A model generated the notes under the pieces. The model saw only the letters and a program-made list of their open reading frames with translations. It was not told the DNA's origin and did not search any database. A program made the translations under genes and the position numbers. A stretch of 64,000 bases of DNA from CAYMGM01 sp964390005. GTDB taxonomy: Bacteria; Pseudomonadota; Alphaproteobacteria; UBA9219. Shown here one piece after another: positions 1-8,159 of this stretch. Position 1 is the first letter of the stretch. Each line of letters begins with the position of its first letter. The DNA lies in NCBI GenBank assembly GCA_964390005.1, contig CAYMGM010000009.1:1-64000 (forward strand). The letters are read 5' to 3'.

Positions 1-117
1 GGCCAAGCCCTCTGGGTCCCCGCCTCCGCGGGGATGACGCAAAAGGAAAAGACGGCGCAGAATAAAACCGCATACCTTAATGAAGCAGATGAGATCAAAC
101 AGATGCCCCCGGCGGCA
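1..117 (-). repeat. Partial copy of composite intergenic repeat
   Basis: This is the end of a composite repeat in reverse orientation, cut by the window edge. It contains the hairpin GTCATCCCCGCNNNGGCGGG, then the short block with GCATACCTTAATGAAGCAGA, and a GC palindrome (CCGGCGGCACGCCGG). The same blocks recur at 118-417 and 2985-3372 and in the two copies at 5632-6145. No ORF here resembles a protein. Confidence 0.8.
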
Positions 118-417
118 CGCCGGTTGGGGAGAACACTTCTGTATTGGGATTTGCCACCTAGAACGGCGAGCCGATGCACCTGACATCGGCATTTAGCGTC
201 GCCCCCCTTCATTCGTCATCCCCGCGAAGGCGGGGATCCAGGCGACCTTTCAGTTGGCACAGACGGGGACAAAAACGGAAGCGTCTTCTCTGACGGCCAA
301 GCCCTCTGGGTCCCCGCCTCCGCGGGGATGACGCAAAAGGAAAAGACGGTGCAGGATAAAACCGCATACCTCAATGAAGCAGATGGGCTTAAACAGACGA
401 CCGCGGCGTCACGCCGC
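118..417 (-). repeat. Composite intergenic repeat, complete copy (reverse)
   Basis: This copy is read in reverse. It runs from the GAGAACACTTCTGTAT end block, through two CCCCGCGNAGGCGGGG hairpins (about 220-240 and 313-335), to the GCATACCTCAATGAAGCAGA block and a CGGCGTCACGCCG palindrome. It matches the copies at 2985-3372, 5632-5883 and 5884-6145 block by block. No transposase is present, so if mobile it would be a non-autonomous (MITE-like) element. Confidence 0.8.
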
Positions 418-475
418 CGCATACCTTAATGAAGCCGATGAGACCAAACAGAGGCCCCCACCGGCACGGTGGCGG
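418..475 (-). repeat. Short (~60 bp) repeat unit abutting the antiporter stop codon
   Basis: This is only the end block of the larger repeat: GCATACCTTAATGAAGC, a conserved CAAACAGA segment, and the palindrome CCACCGGCACGGTGG. The palindrome ends at the base next to the TAA of the antiporter gene at 476. Similar short units lie at 50958-51022 and 51100-51158. Confidence 0.75.
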
Positions 476-1708
476 TTAGGAGAAGAATTTTTGGGCGAGG
501 CGGGGGAAGGTCAGGCCCTGAACGATAATCGAAAAAACGACAACTACATATGTCATCGCTAACAGAAGATTCTTTTGCGGGCCTTCTGGCAAAGATAAAG
601 CCATCGCGATCGATAGACCGCCACGCAGCCCGCCCCACGCCAAAAGACGAATGGTCCCCGCCGCAATCGGAACAAATAAACGGATAAGACCGATGGGTAC
701 CGCAACGCTGACATAGCGCGCAATCAAAACAGCGGGCAGTGCTAAAAGCCCCATCATGAAAAGCGTATGAGTCATGGGGATGACAACCAATACCAAGCCC
801 ATTAACAAAAACAAGACAGCGTGCAAAACTTCATCTAACAGTTCCCAGAATAAATCCAAATGCTTGCGCACATTGCCGCTTTGCCCGCTGATCCGGCGGT
901 GATGCCCAATCACAAGGCCAGCGCCTGCCATCGCAATCGGCGCGGATAGAAGCAAACTCTCCGCCAAGGCATAACCACCGGTCGCCAAGGCCAACGTCAG
1001 CAAAATCTCGATCTTATAGTCATCGACGCGGCTAATCATCTGATGCGTGAGCCACCCCAAGCAAAGCCCAAGGACTGCGCCGCCCAAAACTTGATGCAGA
1101 AGATTGATCCCGATATCCGGCAAAGACAGCGTTTGTCCTGTCGTCATCATTTCAAGGCCAATCATAAATAAAATGATGCTGAACCCGTCGTTAAACAAAG
1201 CTTCGCCGCCAATACGCGCATAAAAACGCTTGGGCACGCCGATGGTTCGCAGCAAAGACAAAACAGCGATGGGGTCTGTGGGCGCAATCAACGCACCAAA
1301 CATAAAGCAACTGACATAGGGTAGATCGCGCCCCACAACTTGGGCCGCAAACCAAACAAGCCCCGATGTGGCCAACGCCGAAATCACAACGCCGATTGAC
1401 GCTAACAACCCGACGGCAACGCGGACGCGGCGCAGCTCTTCTAAATCGATATGCAACGCGCCGGCAAAAAGCAAAAACGAAAGGAACCCGTGCAAGAACA
1501 GCTCGGAGAAATCAATGCCGCGCACCATCTGGCTAGCCGCGGCCAAATCAATCAACCCTAGCCTGTTCAGCCCCAAGCCCGCAACCGAGAGCAAAAGAGA
1601 AAAAACCATCAATCCAATGGTTGAGGGCAGTTTAAAAACGCGATGGTTGATGTACCCGGCGATCGCCGTGCCTGTCAGCAAAACGGCGATCGTCTGGAAA
1701 GTTGTCAT
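476..1708 (-). CDS. Sodium/proton antiporter, NhaP/CPA1 type
   Basis: A 410-residue inner-membrane protein with about 12 hydrophobic segments along its whole length. It shows CPA1 family signatures: an APTDPIAVLSLL segment (family TDPVAV motif with the ion-binding Asp), GGEALFNDGFSIILF (family GESLLNDG motif), and WGGLRGGLSIAMALSLP near the C-terminus. Members exchange Na+ or K+ for H+ for pH and salt homeostasis. It lacks the long cytosolic tail of some NhaP proteins. The ATG at 1708 was preferred to a TTG 26 codons upstream, because the protein then starts just before its first membrane span and overlaps the ptsN stop codon as ATGA. It is therefore probably co-translated with hpf-ptsN. The stop codon abuts a repeat palindrome. 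The substrate ion cannot be told from sequence. Confidence 0.9.
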   Translation of the reverse strand: MTTFQTIAVLLTGTAIAGYINHRVFKLPSTIGLMVFSLLLSVAGLGLNRLGLIDLAAASQMVRGIDFSELFLHGFLSFLLFAGALHIDLEELRRVRVAVGLLASIGVVISALATSGLVWFAAQVVGRDLPYVSCFMFGALIAPTDPIAVLSLLRTIGVPKRFYARIGGEALFNDGFSIILFMIGLEMMTTGQTLSLPDIGINLLHQVLGGAVLGLCLGWLTHQMISRVDDYKIEILLTLALATGGYALAESLLLSAPIAMAGAGLVIGHHRRISGQSGNVRKHLDLFWELLDEVLHAVLFLLMGLVLVVIPMTHTLFMMGLLALPAVLIARYVSVAVPIGLIRLFVPIAAGTIRLLAWGGLRGGLSIAMALSLPEGPQKNLLLAMTYVVVVFSIIVQGLTFPRLAQKFFS

Positions 1709-2187
1709 GCAGCTTTCGCCGCTTTGGCCGATGTTAAAAGCTTGGTCATCGCATCGGTATCCGTGGCCAAACGCAATTGCTCGCAAAGCGTCGCATCGCG
1801 TAAAACGCGCGAAACCGTCGCCAAAGCGTGCAAATGATCGGCTCCCGCCCCTTCAGGCGCAAGAAGCAAGAACACAAGATCAACCGGCTTGTCGTCAACA
1901 GCTTCAAACGACACGGGCGATGTCAGACGGGCAAAAAAACCACGGACCTTTTCAAGTCCTGGCACGCGGCCATGGGGAATGGCGATCCCGGCGCCGACAC
2001 CTGTGGTGCCAAGCCGTTCGCGTTCCCACAGCACATCGAAAAGCACGTGCTCTTCAAGCCCTAATGCGGATCCGGCCAAGCCAGCCATTTCCTGCAACAA
2101 CTGCTTTTTGCTGGAAACGTCAAGCTGCGTAACGACAGCCCCCGTCCCCAGCAAATCAGCCATGGTGCCTTGGCGGTCCGACATCAT
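1705..2187 (-). CDS. ptsN: Nitrogen-regulatory PTS EIIA-like protein
   Basis: A 160-residue cytoplasmic protein of the PtsN/EIIA-Ntr family. The family is phosphorylated on a conserved His by NPr and signals nitrogen and potassium status rather than transporting sugar. The His lies in GIAIPHGRVPG, and the typical TTGVGAGIAIPHG and FLLLAPEGAGADHL segments are present. It sits just downstream of hpf, the classical rpoN-hpf-ptsN order, although rpoN is not in this window. Its TGA overlaps the antiporter ATG. Two ATGs open the ORF (MMSDRQ), and a third lies seven codons further on (MADLL), so the exact start is uncertain by a few residues. Confidence 0.93.
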   Translation of the reverse strand: MMSDRQGTMADLLGTGAVVTQLDVSSKKQLLQEMAGLAGSALGLEEHVLFDVLWERERLGTTGVGAGIAIPHGRVPGLEKVRGFFARLTSPVSFEAVDDKPVDLVFLLLAPEGAGADHLHALATVSRVLRDATLCEQLRLATDTDAMTKLLTSAKAAKAA

Positions 2188-2199
2188 ATGCCTGCCGTC

Positions 2200-2769
2200 T
2201 TAGGCCGCAACCGTCTGGGCCGGATCGACCCAGCCGATATGCCCGTCGGCGCGACGGTAAATCATATTCAAGCCGCCGTTCTTTTTATTGCGGAACATCA
2301 GCGCGGGCATATCGCCCAAATCAAGCCGCATCACAGCTTCGCTGACCGACAAGGTTTCGATCGCCGTTGTCATTTCGGCAACGATCACGGGATTGTCGGG
2401 CGTTTCCGTCTCGGGCTCTTCAGCATGCAAAACGAAAGCAGGAGCCATCACGCGCTCAGGCGCAGCCGTTTCGGCGCGATGATCTTTCAAACGATTGCGA
2501 TGACGCTTCAAACGCGCGGCCATACGTTCGGCGGCTTGATCGAAAGCGGGATAGGGCTCGGCAGCGCTGGCATTGCTTTGCAGCGTGATGCCGCGGCCCG
2601 CGTGAACCGTGATGTCGGCGCGGAAAAGATGAGCTTCGCGCGAGAACGTCACATTGGCTTCCATCGAGCCCGTGAAGTATTTGCCGATGATTTCATCGAG
2701 ATTCGTTTGCACATGCTGACGCAGCGCATCGCCCACGTCGATCTGCTTGCCTTTAACGGAAAGTTGCAT
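2200..2769 (-). CDS. hpf: Ribosome hibernation-promoting factor, long form
   Basis: A 189-residue ribosome-binding protein that dimerises idle ribosomes into 100S particles. The N-terminal ~100 residues match the HPF/YfiA fold (MQLSVKGKQIDVGDALR start, DITVHAGRG, AEPYPAFDQAAERM). The C-terminal ~60 residues match the long-form dimerisation tail (LSVSEAVMRLDLGDMPALMF, then MIYRRADGHIGWVDP). The ATG at 2769 was chosen over an upstream ATG at 2802 because the protein then begins at the conserved MQLSV and has an AAAAGGG ribosome site. ptsN follows after 12 bp, suggesting one transcript. Confidence 0.95.
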   Translation of the reverse strand: MQLSVKGKQIDVGDALRQHVQTNLDEIIGKYFTGSMEANVTFSREAHLFRADITVHAGRGITLQSNASAAEPYPAFDQAAERMAARLKRHRNRLKDHRAETAAPERVMAPAFVLHAEEPETETPDNPVIVAEMTTAIETLSVSEAVMRLDLGDMPALMFRNKKNGGLNMIYRRADGHIGWVDPAQTVAA

Positions 2770-2901
2770 GTTGTCCCTTTTCATGCCTGTTTGTTGTTTC
2801 AATCTTTCTTTGCGGCTTTTCGGCTCAACGCCGATCTATCATCAAGCGATGATAACGTCGCCGCTTCCTTTAAGCGCCCCTATGCGCTTATCGGACACTT
2901 C

Positions 2902-2930
2902 ATCTTATCACGCCTGCTCTCGCCTACCAA
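2902..2930 (-). promoter_or_regulatory. Candidate sigma-70-type promoter of hpf
   Basis: On the minus strand TTGGTA and TAAGAT are separated by 17 bp, about 130 bp upstream of the hpf ATG. This is inferred from consensus only. The rest of 2770-2984 holds no gene I can recognise. Confidence 0.4.
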
Positions 2931-2984
2931 AAGGTTAACGCGGGCGTCATAAGCCCCGCAGAATACCCCGTTCCCGCCACTTGT

Positions 2985-3372
2985 CAACCGGCGGCGTGAC
3001 GCCGCTGTCATCTGTTTGGTCTCATCTGCAACCCCAAGGGTATGCGGATTAATCCTGAAACGATTGTCCTGCCGATAGGAACGCCTAATAGAAAGAGCCC
3101 CCTTACGCCTTTGTCAGGTGCACCGCCCCTTCCTTTTGTGTCATCCCCGCGAAGGCGGGGATCCAGAGGGCTTGGCCGTCAGAGAAGACGCTTCCTTTTT
3201 TATCCCCGTCCGTACCAACTGAGAGGTCCCCTGGATCCCCGCCTCCGCGGGGATGACGAATAAGAGGAGGGGGTTGATGCCAAATGTCAATGTCAGGTGC
3301 AGGGCCCGCCATTCCAGGTGGCATACCCCCATACAGAAGTGTTCTCCCCCCAAAATGGCTCCGGGCCCAGCC
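2985..3372 (+). repeat. Composite intergenic repeat, longest copy
   Basis: It starts with the palindrome CGGCGGCGTGACGCCG and the block containing GGTATGCGGATTAATCC. Two CCCCGCGNAGGCGGGG hairpins follow (about 3139-3165 and 3233-3258). It ends with GGTGGCATACCCCCATACAG, GTGTTCTCCCCCC and the palindrome CCGGGCCCAGCCCGG, which ends at the purA stop codon. It is about 130 bp longer than the copies at 5632-6145 because it has a second hairpin segment. Confidence 0.85.
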
Positions 3373-3375
3373 CGG

Positions 3376-4668
3376 TTAGTCGGCGAAGGGATCGTGGACC
3401 AAAATGGTATCTTCGCGCTCGGGACTGGTCGAAACCAACGTGACCGGGGTCTCGATCATTTCTTCAAGCAATTTCACGTACTTGACGGCTGCAGGCGGTA
3501 AATCGGCCCAACTACGCGCCCCCGCCGTGCTTTCTTCCCAGCCTTCACAGATATCGTAAATCGGCTCAACACGCGCTTGATCAGCCGCGCTCGCAGGCAA
3601 ATGATCGATCTCTTTGCCATCCAGCTTATAGGCGCGGCAAACCTTGATTTCTTTGAAGCCATCCAAGACGTCCAGCTTCGTCAGCGCAATGCCGTCAATG
3701 CCGCTGATCTTCACCGCTTGGCGAACCAAAACGGCATCAAACCAACCACAACGACGCTTGCGGCCCGTGACCACGCCAAACTCTTTACCGCGCGCGCCCA
3801 GTGTTTCGCCGTCTGCGCCCAGATCTTCCGTCGGGAAAGGCCCCGCGCCTACGCGCGTCGTATAGGCTTTGCAAATACCCAAGATGCGCCCCAAGCTTTT
3901 CGGCCCAACGCCCGACCCTGCCGAGGCTGATCCTGCCGCCGTATTGCTTGACGTCACAAAGGGATAGGTCCCGTGATCGATGTCCAGCATGGCCCCTTGC
4001 GCGCCTTCAAACAAAACAAGCTTGCCTTCGCGACGCGCTTCTTCCAAACGCTGCCAAACAACGGCGGCAAAAGGCAGAACTTTGGGAGCAATTTCCATCA
4101 AATCATTGAAAAGCCTTGTGGGATCAAGCTCTTCGGCTCCAAAACCACGCAGCAGCGCGTTATGGTGGACCAAAAGACGCTCAATCTTGGCTTTCAGCAC
4201 CTCAGGCTCAGCCAAATCACAAAGACGAATGGCGCGACGCGCGACCTTGTCTTCATAAGCAGGGCCAATGCCACGCCCCGTCGTCCCAATGGCGGCAGCG
4301 CCGCTGGCAGCTTCGCGCGCGCGATCAACCGCGCCATGCACAGGCAGAATAAGCGGGCAATTTTCGGCAACAATCAAGTTTTCAGGGGTGACCGATACGC
4401 CCTGTTTGGCAATATTCTCAATCTCGCGCAGCAAAGCCCACGGATCGACGACAACGCCGTTACCAATAACCGAAAGCTTGCCGGGGCGGACAACGCCAGA
4501 GGGCAAAAGGCTTAACTTATAGACATTGCCATCGATAACCAGCGTGTGGCCTGCGTTATGGCCGCCTTGAAAGCGAACAACGACATCGGCCCGGCTGGAA
4601 AGCCAGTCAACAATTTTGCCTTTTCCTTCATCGCCCCACTGGGCTCCAACGACAACGACGTTTTTCAT
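3376..4668 (-). CDS. purA: Adenylosuccinate synthetase
   Basis: A 430-residue cytoplasmic enzyme, full length for the family. It catalyses IMP + aspartate + GTP to adenylosuccinate, the first committed step to AMP. The N-terminal GTP-binding loop VVVVGAQWGDEGKGK is intact, as are the switch FQGGHNAGHT, the IMP-binding GTTGRGIGPAYEDK, the FEGAQGAMLDIDHGTYPFVT segment and the signature TTRVGAGPFPTE. The start is the only ATG that gives the canonical MKNVVVVG. The gene stands alone, followed at once by a repeat palindrome rather than an ordinary terminator. Confidence 0.98.
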   Translation of the reverse strand: MKNVVVVGAQWGDEGKGKIVDWLSSRADVVVRFQGGHNAGHTLVIDGNVYKLSLLPSGVVRPGKLSVIGNGVVVDPWALLREIENIAKQGVSVTPENLIVAENCPLILPVHGAVDRAREAASGAAAIGTTGRGIGPAYEDKVARRAIRLCDLAEPEVLKAKIERLLVHHNALLRGFGAEELDPTRLFNDLMEIAPKVLPFAAVVWQRLEEARREGKLVLFEGAQGAMLDIDHGTYPFVTSSNTAAGSASAGSGVGPKSLGRILGICKAYTTRVGAGPFPTEDLGADGETLGARGKEFGVVTGRKRRCGWFDAVLVRQAVKISGIDGIALTKLDVLDGFKEIKVCRAYKLDGKEIDHLPASAADQARVEPIYDICEGWEESTAGARSWADLPPAAVKYVKLLEEMIETPVTLVSTSPEREDTILVHDPFAD

Positions 4669-4867
4669 GTGAGCGGTTCCGCTTCCTTTCGGTTGACAAA
4701 CGGGGCGTATCTAACCACAGTCCCGCGCGGAACAAAACGAATCTTCTCGCTTTGGTTTCAAACCGTTTTTCGCTATTGTCGATCACCCTTTTAACGGCAT
4801 TCAGGATTCGGCATTCGGCGCCTTTTGTCGCCCGGCCCAAGCTGAAAGCCTTTCACGGCAGGAATCC

Positions 4868-5452
4868 ATGTCACCCGTTCGCTCGATGTATGATTGGCTG
4901 CACCGGCAGTCCGAAGGCCCTTATGCGGCCTATGTTCTTTTTGCGGTCGCTTTTGCCGAAAGCTCGTTCTTTCCGATTCCGCCCGATATCATGCTGCTTC
5001 CCATGGCGATCACGGCCCAAGACCGCGCGTATCGTTATGCTTTTGTTTGCACGCTGGGCTCGGTCATCGGCGCGTTTTTGGGCTATGCCATTGGCGCTTA
5101 TTTCTTTGCGACGCTGGGGCAGTGGATCATCGACACCTATCACCTTGCGGCGGCTTTTCAGCGTTTTCACGATGATTTCAACAAATGGGGCGTGGCCATT
5201 ATTTTGTTGAAAGGGCTGACCCCCATTCCCTTTAAGCTTGTCACAATTGCCAGCGGCGTTGCCGCTTTGCCGTTGGTTCCGTTCTTTTTGGCATCGGTTG
5301 CCACGCGCGGCGCGCGGTTCTTTTTAGTCGCGTTTTTAATTCGCCGCTATGGCGCACCGATCCGCACCTTTGTCGAAAAACACCTGAATTGGATTGCGCT
5401 GGGCCTTTTCGCCATCATCGTCTTTGGCTTTTGGCTGGTTCTGCGCGGCTGA
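4868..5452 (+). CDS. YqaA/DedA-type (SNARE-associated) membrane protein
   Basis: A 194-residue polytopic inner-membrane protein of the DedA superfamily, YqaA branch. Features seen are an amphipathic N-terminus, AESSFFPIPPDIMLLP (the family E-x-x-FP-IP re-entrant motif), a Gly-rich GSVIGAFLGYAIGAYF span, LLKGLTPIPFKLVTIASG with its conserved Pro and Lys, a GARFFLVA segment and a C-terminal membrane span. DedA proteins are implicated in lipid (undecaprenyl phosphate) translocation and membrane homeostasis. The particular substrate here is unknown. It is divergent from purA, and a 200-bp shared region carries both promoters. Confidence 0.88.
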   Translation: MSPVRSMYDWLHRQSEGPYAAYVLFAVAFAESSFFPIPPDIMLLPMAITAQDRAYRYAFVCTLGSVIGAFLGYAIGAYFFATLGQWIIDTYHLAAAFQRFHDDFNKWGVAIILLKGLTPIPFKLVTIASGVAALPLVPFFLASVATRGARFFLVAFLIRRYGAPIRTFVEKHLNWIALGLFAIIVFGFWLVLRG

Positions 5453-5504
5453 TTTATCGTTAACACGGGCGTCTGCTTGCAGGAAAAAGACTTGCAACGC
5501 TTCA

Positions 5505-5529
5505 AGGGGTTTGCTACCTGTAGCCCCCT
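5505..5529 (+). terminator. Hairpin between the YqaA-like gene and tRNA-Leu
   Basis: AGGGG (5505-5509) pairs with CCCCT (5525-5529), and GCTAC (5513-5517) pairs with GTAGC (5520-5524) around a 2-nt loop, with a TTT bulge. It has no U-run, so it may instead be a processing signal for the downstream tRNA. Confidence 0.4.
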
Positions 5530-5544
5530 GTTCAGCCTGGATTT

Positions 5545-5631
5545 GCGGTCGTGGCGGAATTGGTAGACGCGCAGCGTTGAGGTCGCTGTGGCAGAAATGT
5601 CGTGGAAGTTCGAGTCTTCTCGACCGCACCA
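5545..5631 (+). tRNA. tRNA-Leu (anticodon GAG)
   Basis: An 87-nt cloverleaf with the long variable arm expected of tRNA-Leu. The acceptor GCGGTCG pairs with CGACCGC, followed by A and an encoded CCA. The D-arm is of the GGCGGAATTGGTAGACGC type. The anticodon stem is CAGCG/CGCTG with loop TTGAGGT, giving anticodon GAG (reads CUC/CUU). The T-arm contains GTTCGAGTC. A composite repeat begins immediately after its 3' end. Confidence 0.95.
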
Positions 5632-5883
5632 TCATCGGCGGCGTGACGCCGCGGTCATCTGTTTAAGCTCATCGGCTTCATCGAGGTATGCGGTTTTATC
5701 CTGCGCCGTCTTTTCCTTTTGCGTCATCCCTGTGCAAACGAAGAGGCCCCCTGGATCCCCGCCTTCGCGGGGATGACGAATGGGGAGAGCCGAATGAGGA
5801 TGTCAGGTGCAGGGTCCGCCGTTCCAGGTGGCATACCCCTATACAGACGTGTTCTCCCCCAAAAATGGCAGCGGGGCCACCCC
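5632..5883 (+). repeat. Composite intergenic repeat, first of a tandem pair
   Basis: Block order is the palindrome CGGCGGCGTGACGCCG, the GGTATGCGG block, the hairpin GCCTTCGCGGGGATGACG, then GGTGGCATACCCCTATACAG, GTGTTCTCCCCC and a closing GC-rich end. It is followed directly by a second copy at 5884-6145, giving a ~250-bp tandem direct repeat that shares long identical stretches. Confidence 0.88.
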
Positions 5884-6145
5884 GCCGGCGGCGTGACGCC
5901 GGAGCCATCTGTTGGGGCTCATCGGCTTCATAGAGGTATGCGGATTTATTCTGCGCCGTCTTTTCCTTTTGCGTCATCCATGTGCAAACGAAGAGGCCCC
6001 CTGGATCCCCGCCTTCGCGGGGATGACGAAATGAGGGGGGCAATGACGCGGAATGTCAATGTCAGGTGCACGGCCAGCCGTTCTAGGTGGCATACCCCTA
6101 TACAGACGTGTTCTCCCCCCCAAAAACGGCCGCGGGCCCAGCCCG
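5884..6145 (+). repeat. Composite intergenic repeat, second of a tandem pair
   Basis: It has the same blocks as 5632-5883 in the same order. Its terminal palindrome CGCGGGCCCAGCCCG ends next to the chemoreceptor stop codon at 6146. Confidence 0.88.
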
Positions 6146-7990
6146 CTAGGCGGCTTTGACTTTGCCGAGGTAATCGTCGATCGCGCCGCGCAGGGTTTCG
6201 CTTTGCTTGGTCAGGCTTTCGGCAGCCGATAGAACCGTGCCCGCCGCCTCGCCCGTTTGCGAAGCGCTTTGACTGACATCGCCAATGTTCTGCGAAACAA
6301 TACTTGTCCCCGTCGCGGCTTCTTGCACGTTGCGCGAAATCTCGCGCGTTGCCGCCGATTGCTCTTCAACAGCCGAGGCAATGCCAGACGACAGATTACC
6401 AATCGAATCGATGGTTTCGTTGATCCGCGCAATGGCCGAAACCGCTTGCTGCGTGACCGCCTGCATCGATGTGATTTGCGACGTAATTTCTTCCGTCGCA
6501 TGGGCCGTCTGGTTGGCCAGATTTTTGACTTCCGAAGCCACAACGGCAAAGCCTTTGCCCGCTTCGCCCGCCCGCGCCGCTTCGATGGTCGCGTTCAGCG
6601 CCAAGAGGTTTGTCTGGCTGGCGATGTCGCTGATCAACGCGACAACTTCACCAATCTTCTGCGCCGCTTCCGCCAGATGCTCCATCGTCGCCTTTGTTTC
6701 TGCGGCTTCTGAAACCGCTTTCGACGCAATGGTATGAGACTGCGTCACGTTCGAGCTGATCTCGCCAATCGAGTTCGACAGCTCTTCCGTTGCCGCCGCC
6801 ACCGTTTGCACGTTGGCCGAAGCTTGTTCGGCGGCTGCCGACACATCGCCCGCCCGATTGCAAGATGTTTCGGCGCATCCTGCCATCAGTTTGGCTGTTT
6901 CATTCATCCGCTGCGCGTCATCATCCAAAGCCGACAAAGCTTTGCGCACACTTTGATCAAACGACGACGTGTATTCGGTTAGCAAGCGCGTGCGGCGTTC
7001 TTTTAATTCTTCCTGTTTGCGCTGGTCCGACGCGATTTTGTTGCCAAACAACATCCCCACAACAAGACCAATAAGCGAGCCCGCGAGTCCTAACGTAATC
7101 AACAGCGATTTCGTTTCGGTAACAGTTCCTTCGACGGCTTTATAAATGCTCTCTTGCGTTTCAAGCCCGGCTTGTTTCATCTCGGTCGACGTATCGCGCA
7201 TTTTGTTGGCGACGGCAACCAACGCGGCGACTTTTTCCCGGACCGCCGTGCCTTTTGCCCAAACGGCATCAAAATGATCCGCATAAAGCGTACGCTGTTT
7301 AGCTATGACATCTATGAAACTGCGCGCTTCAGGCGCGGTCTCTTGCAGACTGCTAAGCTCCTTGCCCATTTTTTCCAAGACTTCCTTCGCCATGCTTGCG
7401 GCTTCAGGATCCGAGCGTTCGGTTGCCCGATAAACATTGACACGGGTCAGAAGGTACTGCTTAAGAAGACTTTCGCTGCCATCAGAGGCATGCCCACCGC
7501 TTCGACGAACCATGCCCTCCAACTTTTGGATATCATCTTGAAGCTTGGAAGCAATACTTCCCATTTCGACAAAATGTTCTTGTTCGATTTTTTTGTTGGC
7601 AAGAACGTCGCTAACGCCTGTGATATAGTTTTGGAAAGAATCGGCGATGATTTTTAACCGCTCTTTTTGCTTATCGTCCTTGATCGCCGTTTGAGCTTCC
7701 TGAAGGCTTTGAGCGACTTTATCGCGCGCTTTTTCAATATTGGCGATATCTTCGACCTGACCGGTCAAACTGTATTCGCGCAGGCGGCGGCGCAAATCTA
7801 AAAAGGCCTGATCCAAGCCTTGTGCCGCATCGTTTTCAGTTACGCTTTGAATGTAAGATTCATAGTAATGCGCGGCAGTCATAAAGCCCGCATAGCTGCG
7901 CCATGAAACCAACGCCAGCAAGAACACCAAAAACCCAAAACCAAACAGGATTTTTGCACGTAATGACAGTTGGAGACGAAGATCACGCAT
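6146..7990 (-). CDS. Methyl-accepting chemotaxis protein (chemoreceptor)
   Basis: A 614-residue inner-membrane chemoreceptor. It has an N-terminal span at ~12-30, a ~245-residue largely helical periplasmic sensor (resembling helical bimodular domains; ligand unknown), and a second span at ~290-312. A long cytoplasmic signalling coiled coil follows. The kinase-contact tip is clear: ASQTNLLALNATIEAARAGE and GKGFAVVASEVKNLA. No obvious HAMP domain is seen, since the second span is followed quickly by a short basic linker and coiled coil. A VEEQSAATREI segment typical of the adaptation region is present, but no C-terminal CheR-tether pentapeptide. It presumably drives CheA-CheW control of the flagellum, whose flagellin genes lie at 43-45 kb. 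It stands alone, with a repeat at its 3' end. Confidence 0.93.
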   Translation of the reverse strand: MRDLRLQLSLRAKILFGFGFLVFLLALVSWRSYAGFMTAAHYYESYIQSVTENDAAQGLDQAFLDLRRRLREYSLTGQVEDIANIEKARDKVAQSLQEAQTAIKDDKQKERLKIIADSFQNYITGVSDVLANKKIEQEHFVEMGSIASKLQDDIQKLEGMVRRSGGHASDGSESLLKQYLLTRVNVYRATERSDPEAASMAKEVLEKMGKELSSLQETAPEARSFIDVIAKQRTLYADHFDAVWAKGTAVREKVAALVAVANKMRDTSTEMKQAGLETQESIYKAVEGTVTETKSLLITLGLAGSLIGLVVGMLFGNKIASDQRKQEELKERRTRLLTEYTSSFDQSVRKALSALDDDAQRMNETAKLMAGCAETSCNRAGDVSAAAEQASANVQTVAAATEELSNSIGEISSNVTQSHTIASKAVSEAAETKATMEHLAEAAQKIGEVVALISDIASQTNLLALNATIEAARAGEAGKGFAVVASEVKNLANQTAHATEEITSQITSMQAVTQQAVSAIARINETIDSIGNLSSGIASAVEEQSAATREISRNVQEAATGTSIVSQNIGDVSQSASQTGEAAGTVLSAAESLTKQSETLRGAIDDYLGKVKAA

Positions 7991-8086
7991 AGCTCACCCT
8001 TCAAGCAAAGAAAAGGACAGAAGTTTCAGACCTTCTTCGCTTTAAGAGGACAAAAATTAAAAAATATTTACTTTGTTTAGAAAACG

Positions 8087-8120
8087 AATACTTGTGCATG
8101 TGACTGCATGCACAAGTATT
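8087..8120. terminator. Perfect 14-bp inverted repeat between SIMPL gene and chemoreceptor
   Basis: AATACTTGTGCATG (8087-8100) and CATGCACAAGTATT (8107-8120) flank a 6-nt loop. On the minus strand it lies 40 bp after the SIMPL-domain stop and is followed by CGTTTTC, so it could end that transcript. It also lies about 100 bp upstream of the chemoreceptor ATG, so an operator role is possible. Confidence 0.5.
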
Positions 8121-8159
8121 GAAACAGCAAAAACACCGACAATCGTTTTGCCAACGAGA

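Noticed and set aside
216..335. CRISPR-like array from the repeated CCCCGCGNAGGCGGGG units
   Set aside because: Spacing and orientation vary, the units are palindromic parts of a larger dispersed repeat, and no cas genes are present.
1..475. Short ORFs inside the repeats, such as 216-422 and 374-562
   Set aside because: They consist of repeat DNA and recur only because the repeats recur; nothing suggests translation.
1368..2132. 254-codon plus-strand ORF
   Set aside because: Antisense to the antiporter and ptsN; composition is Arg/Ser/Pro-rich with no family-like segments.
5394..5666. ORF running through the tRNA-Leu gene
   Set aside because: The tRNA fold is unambiguous; the ORF is incidental.
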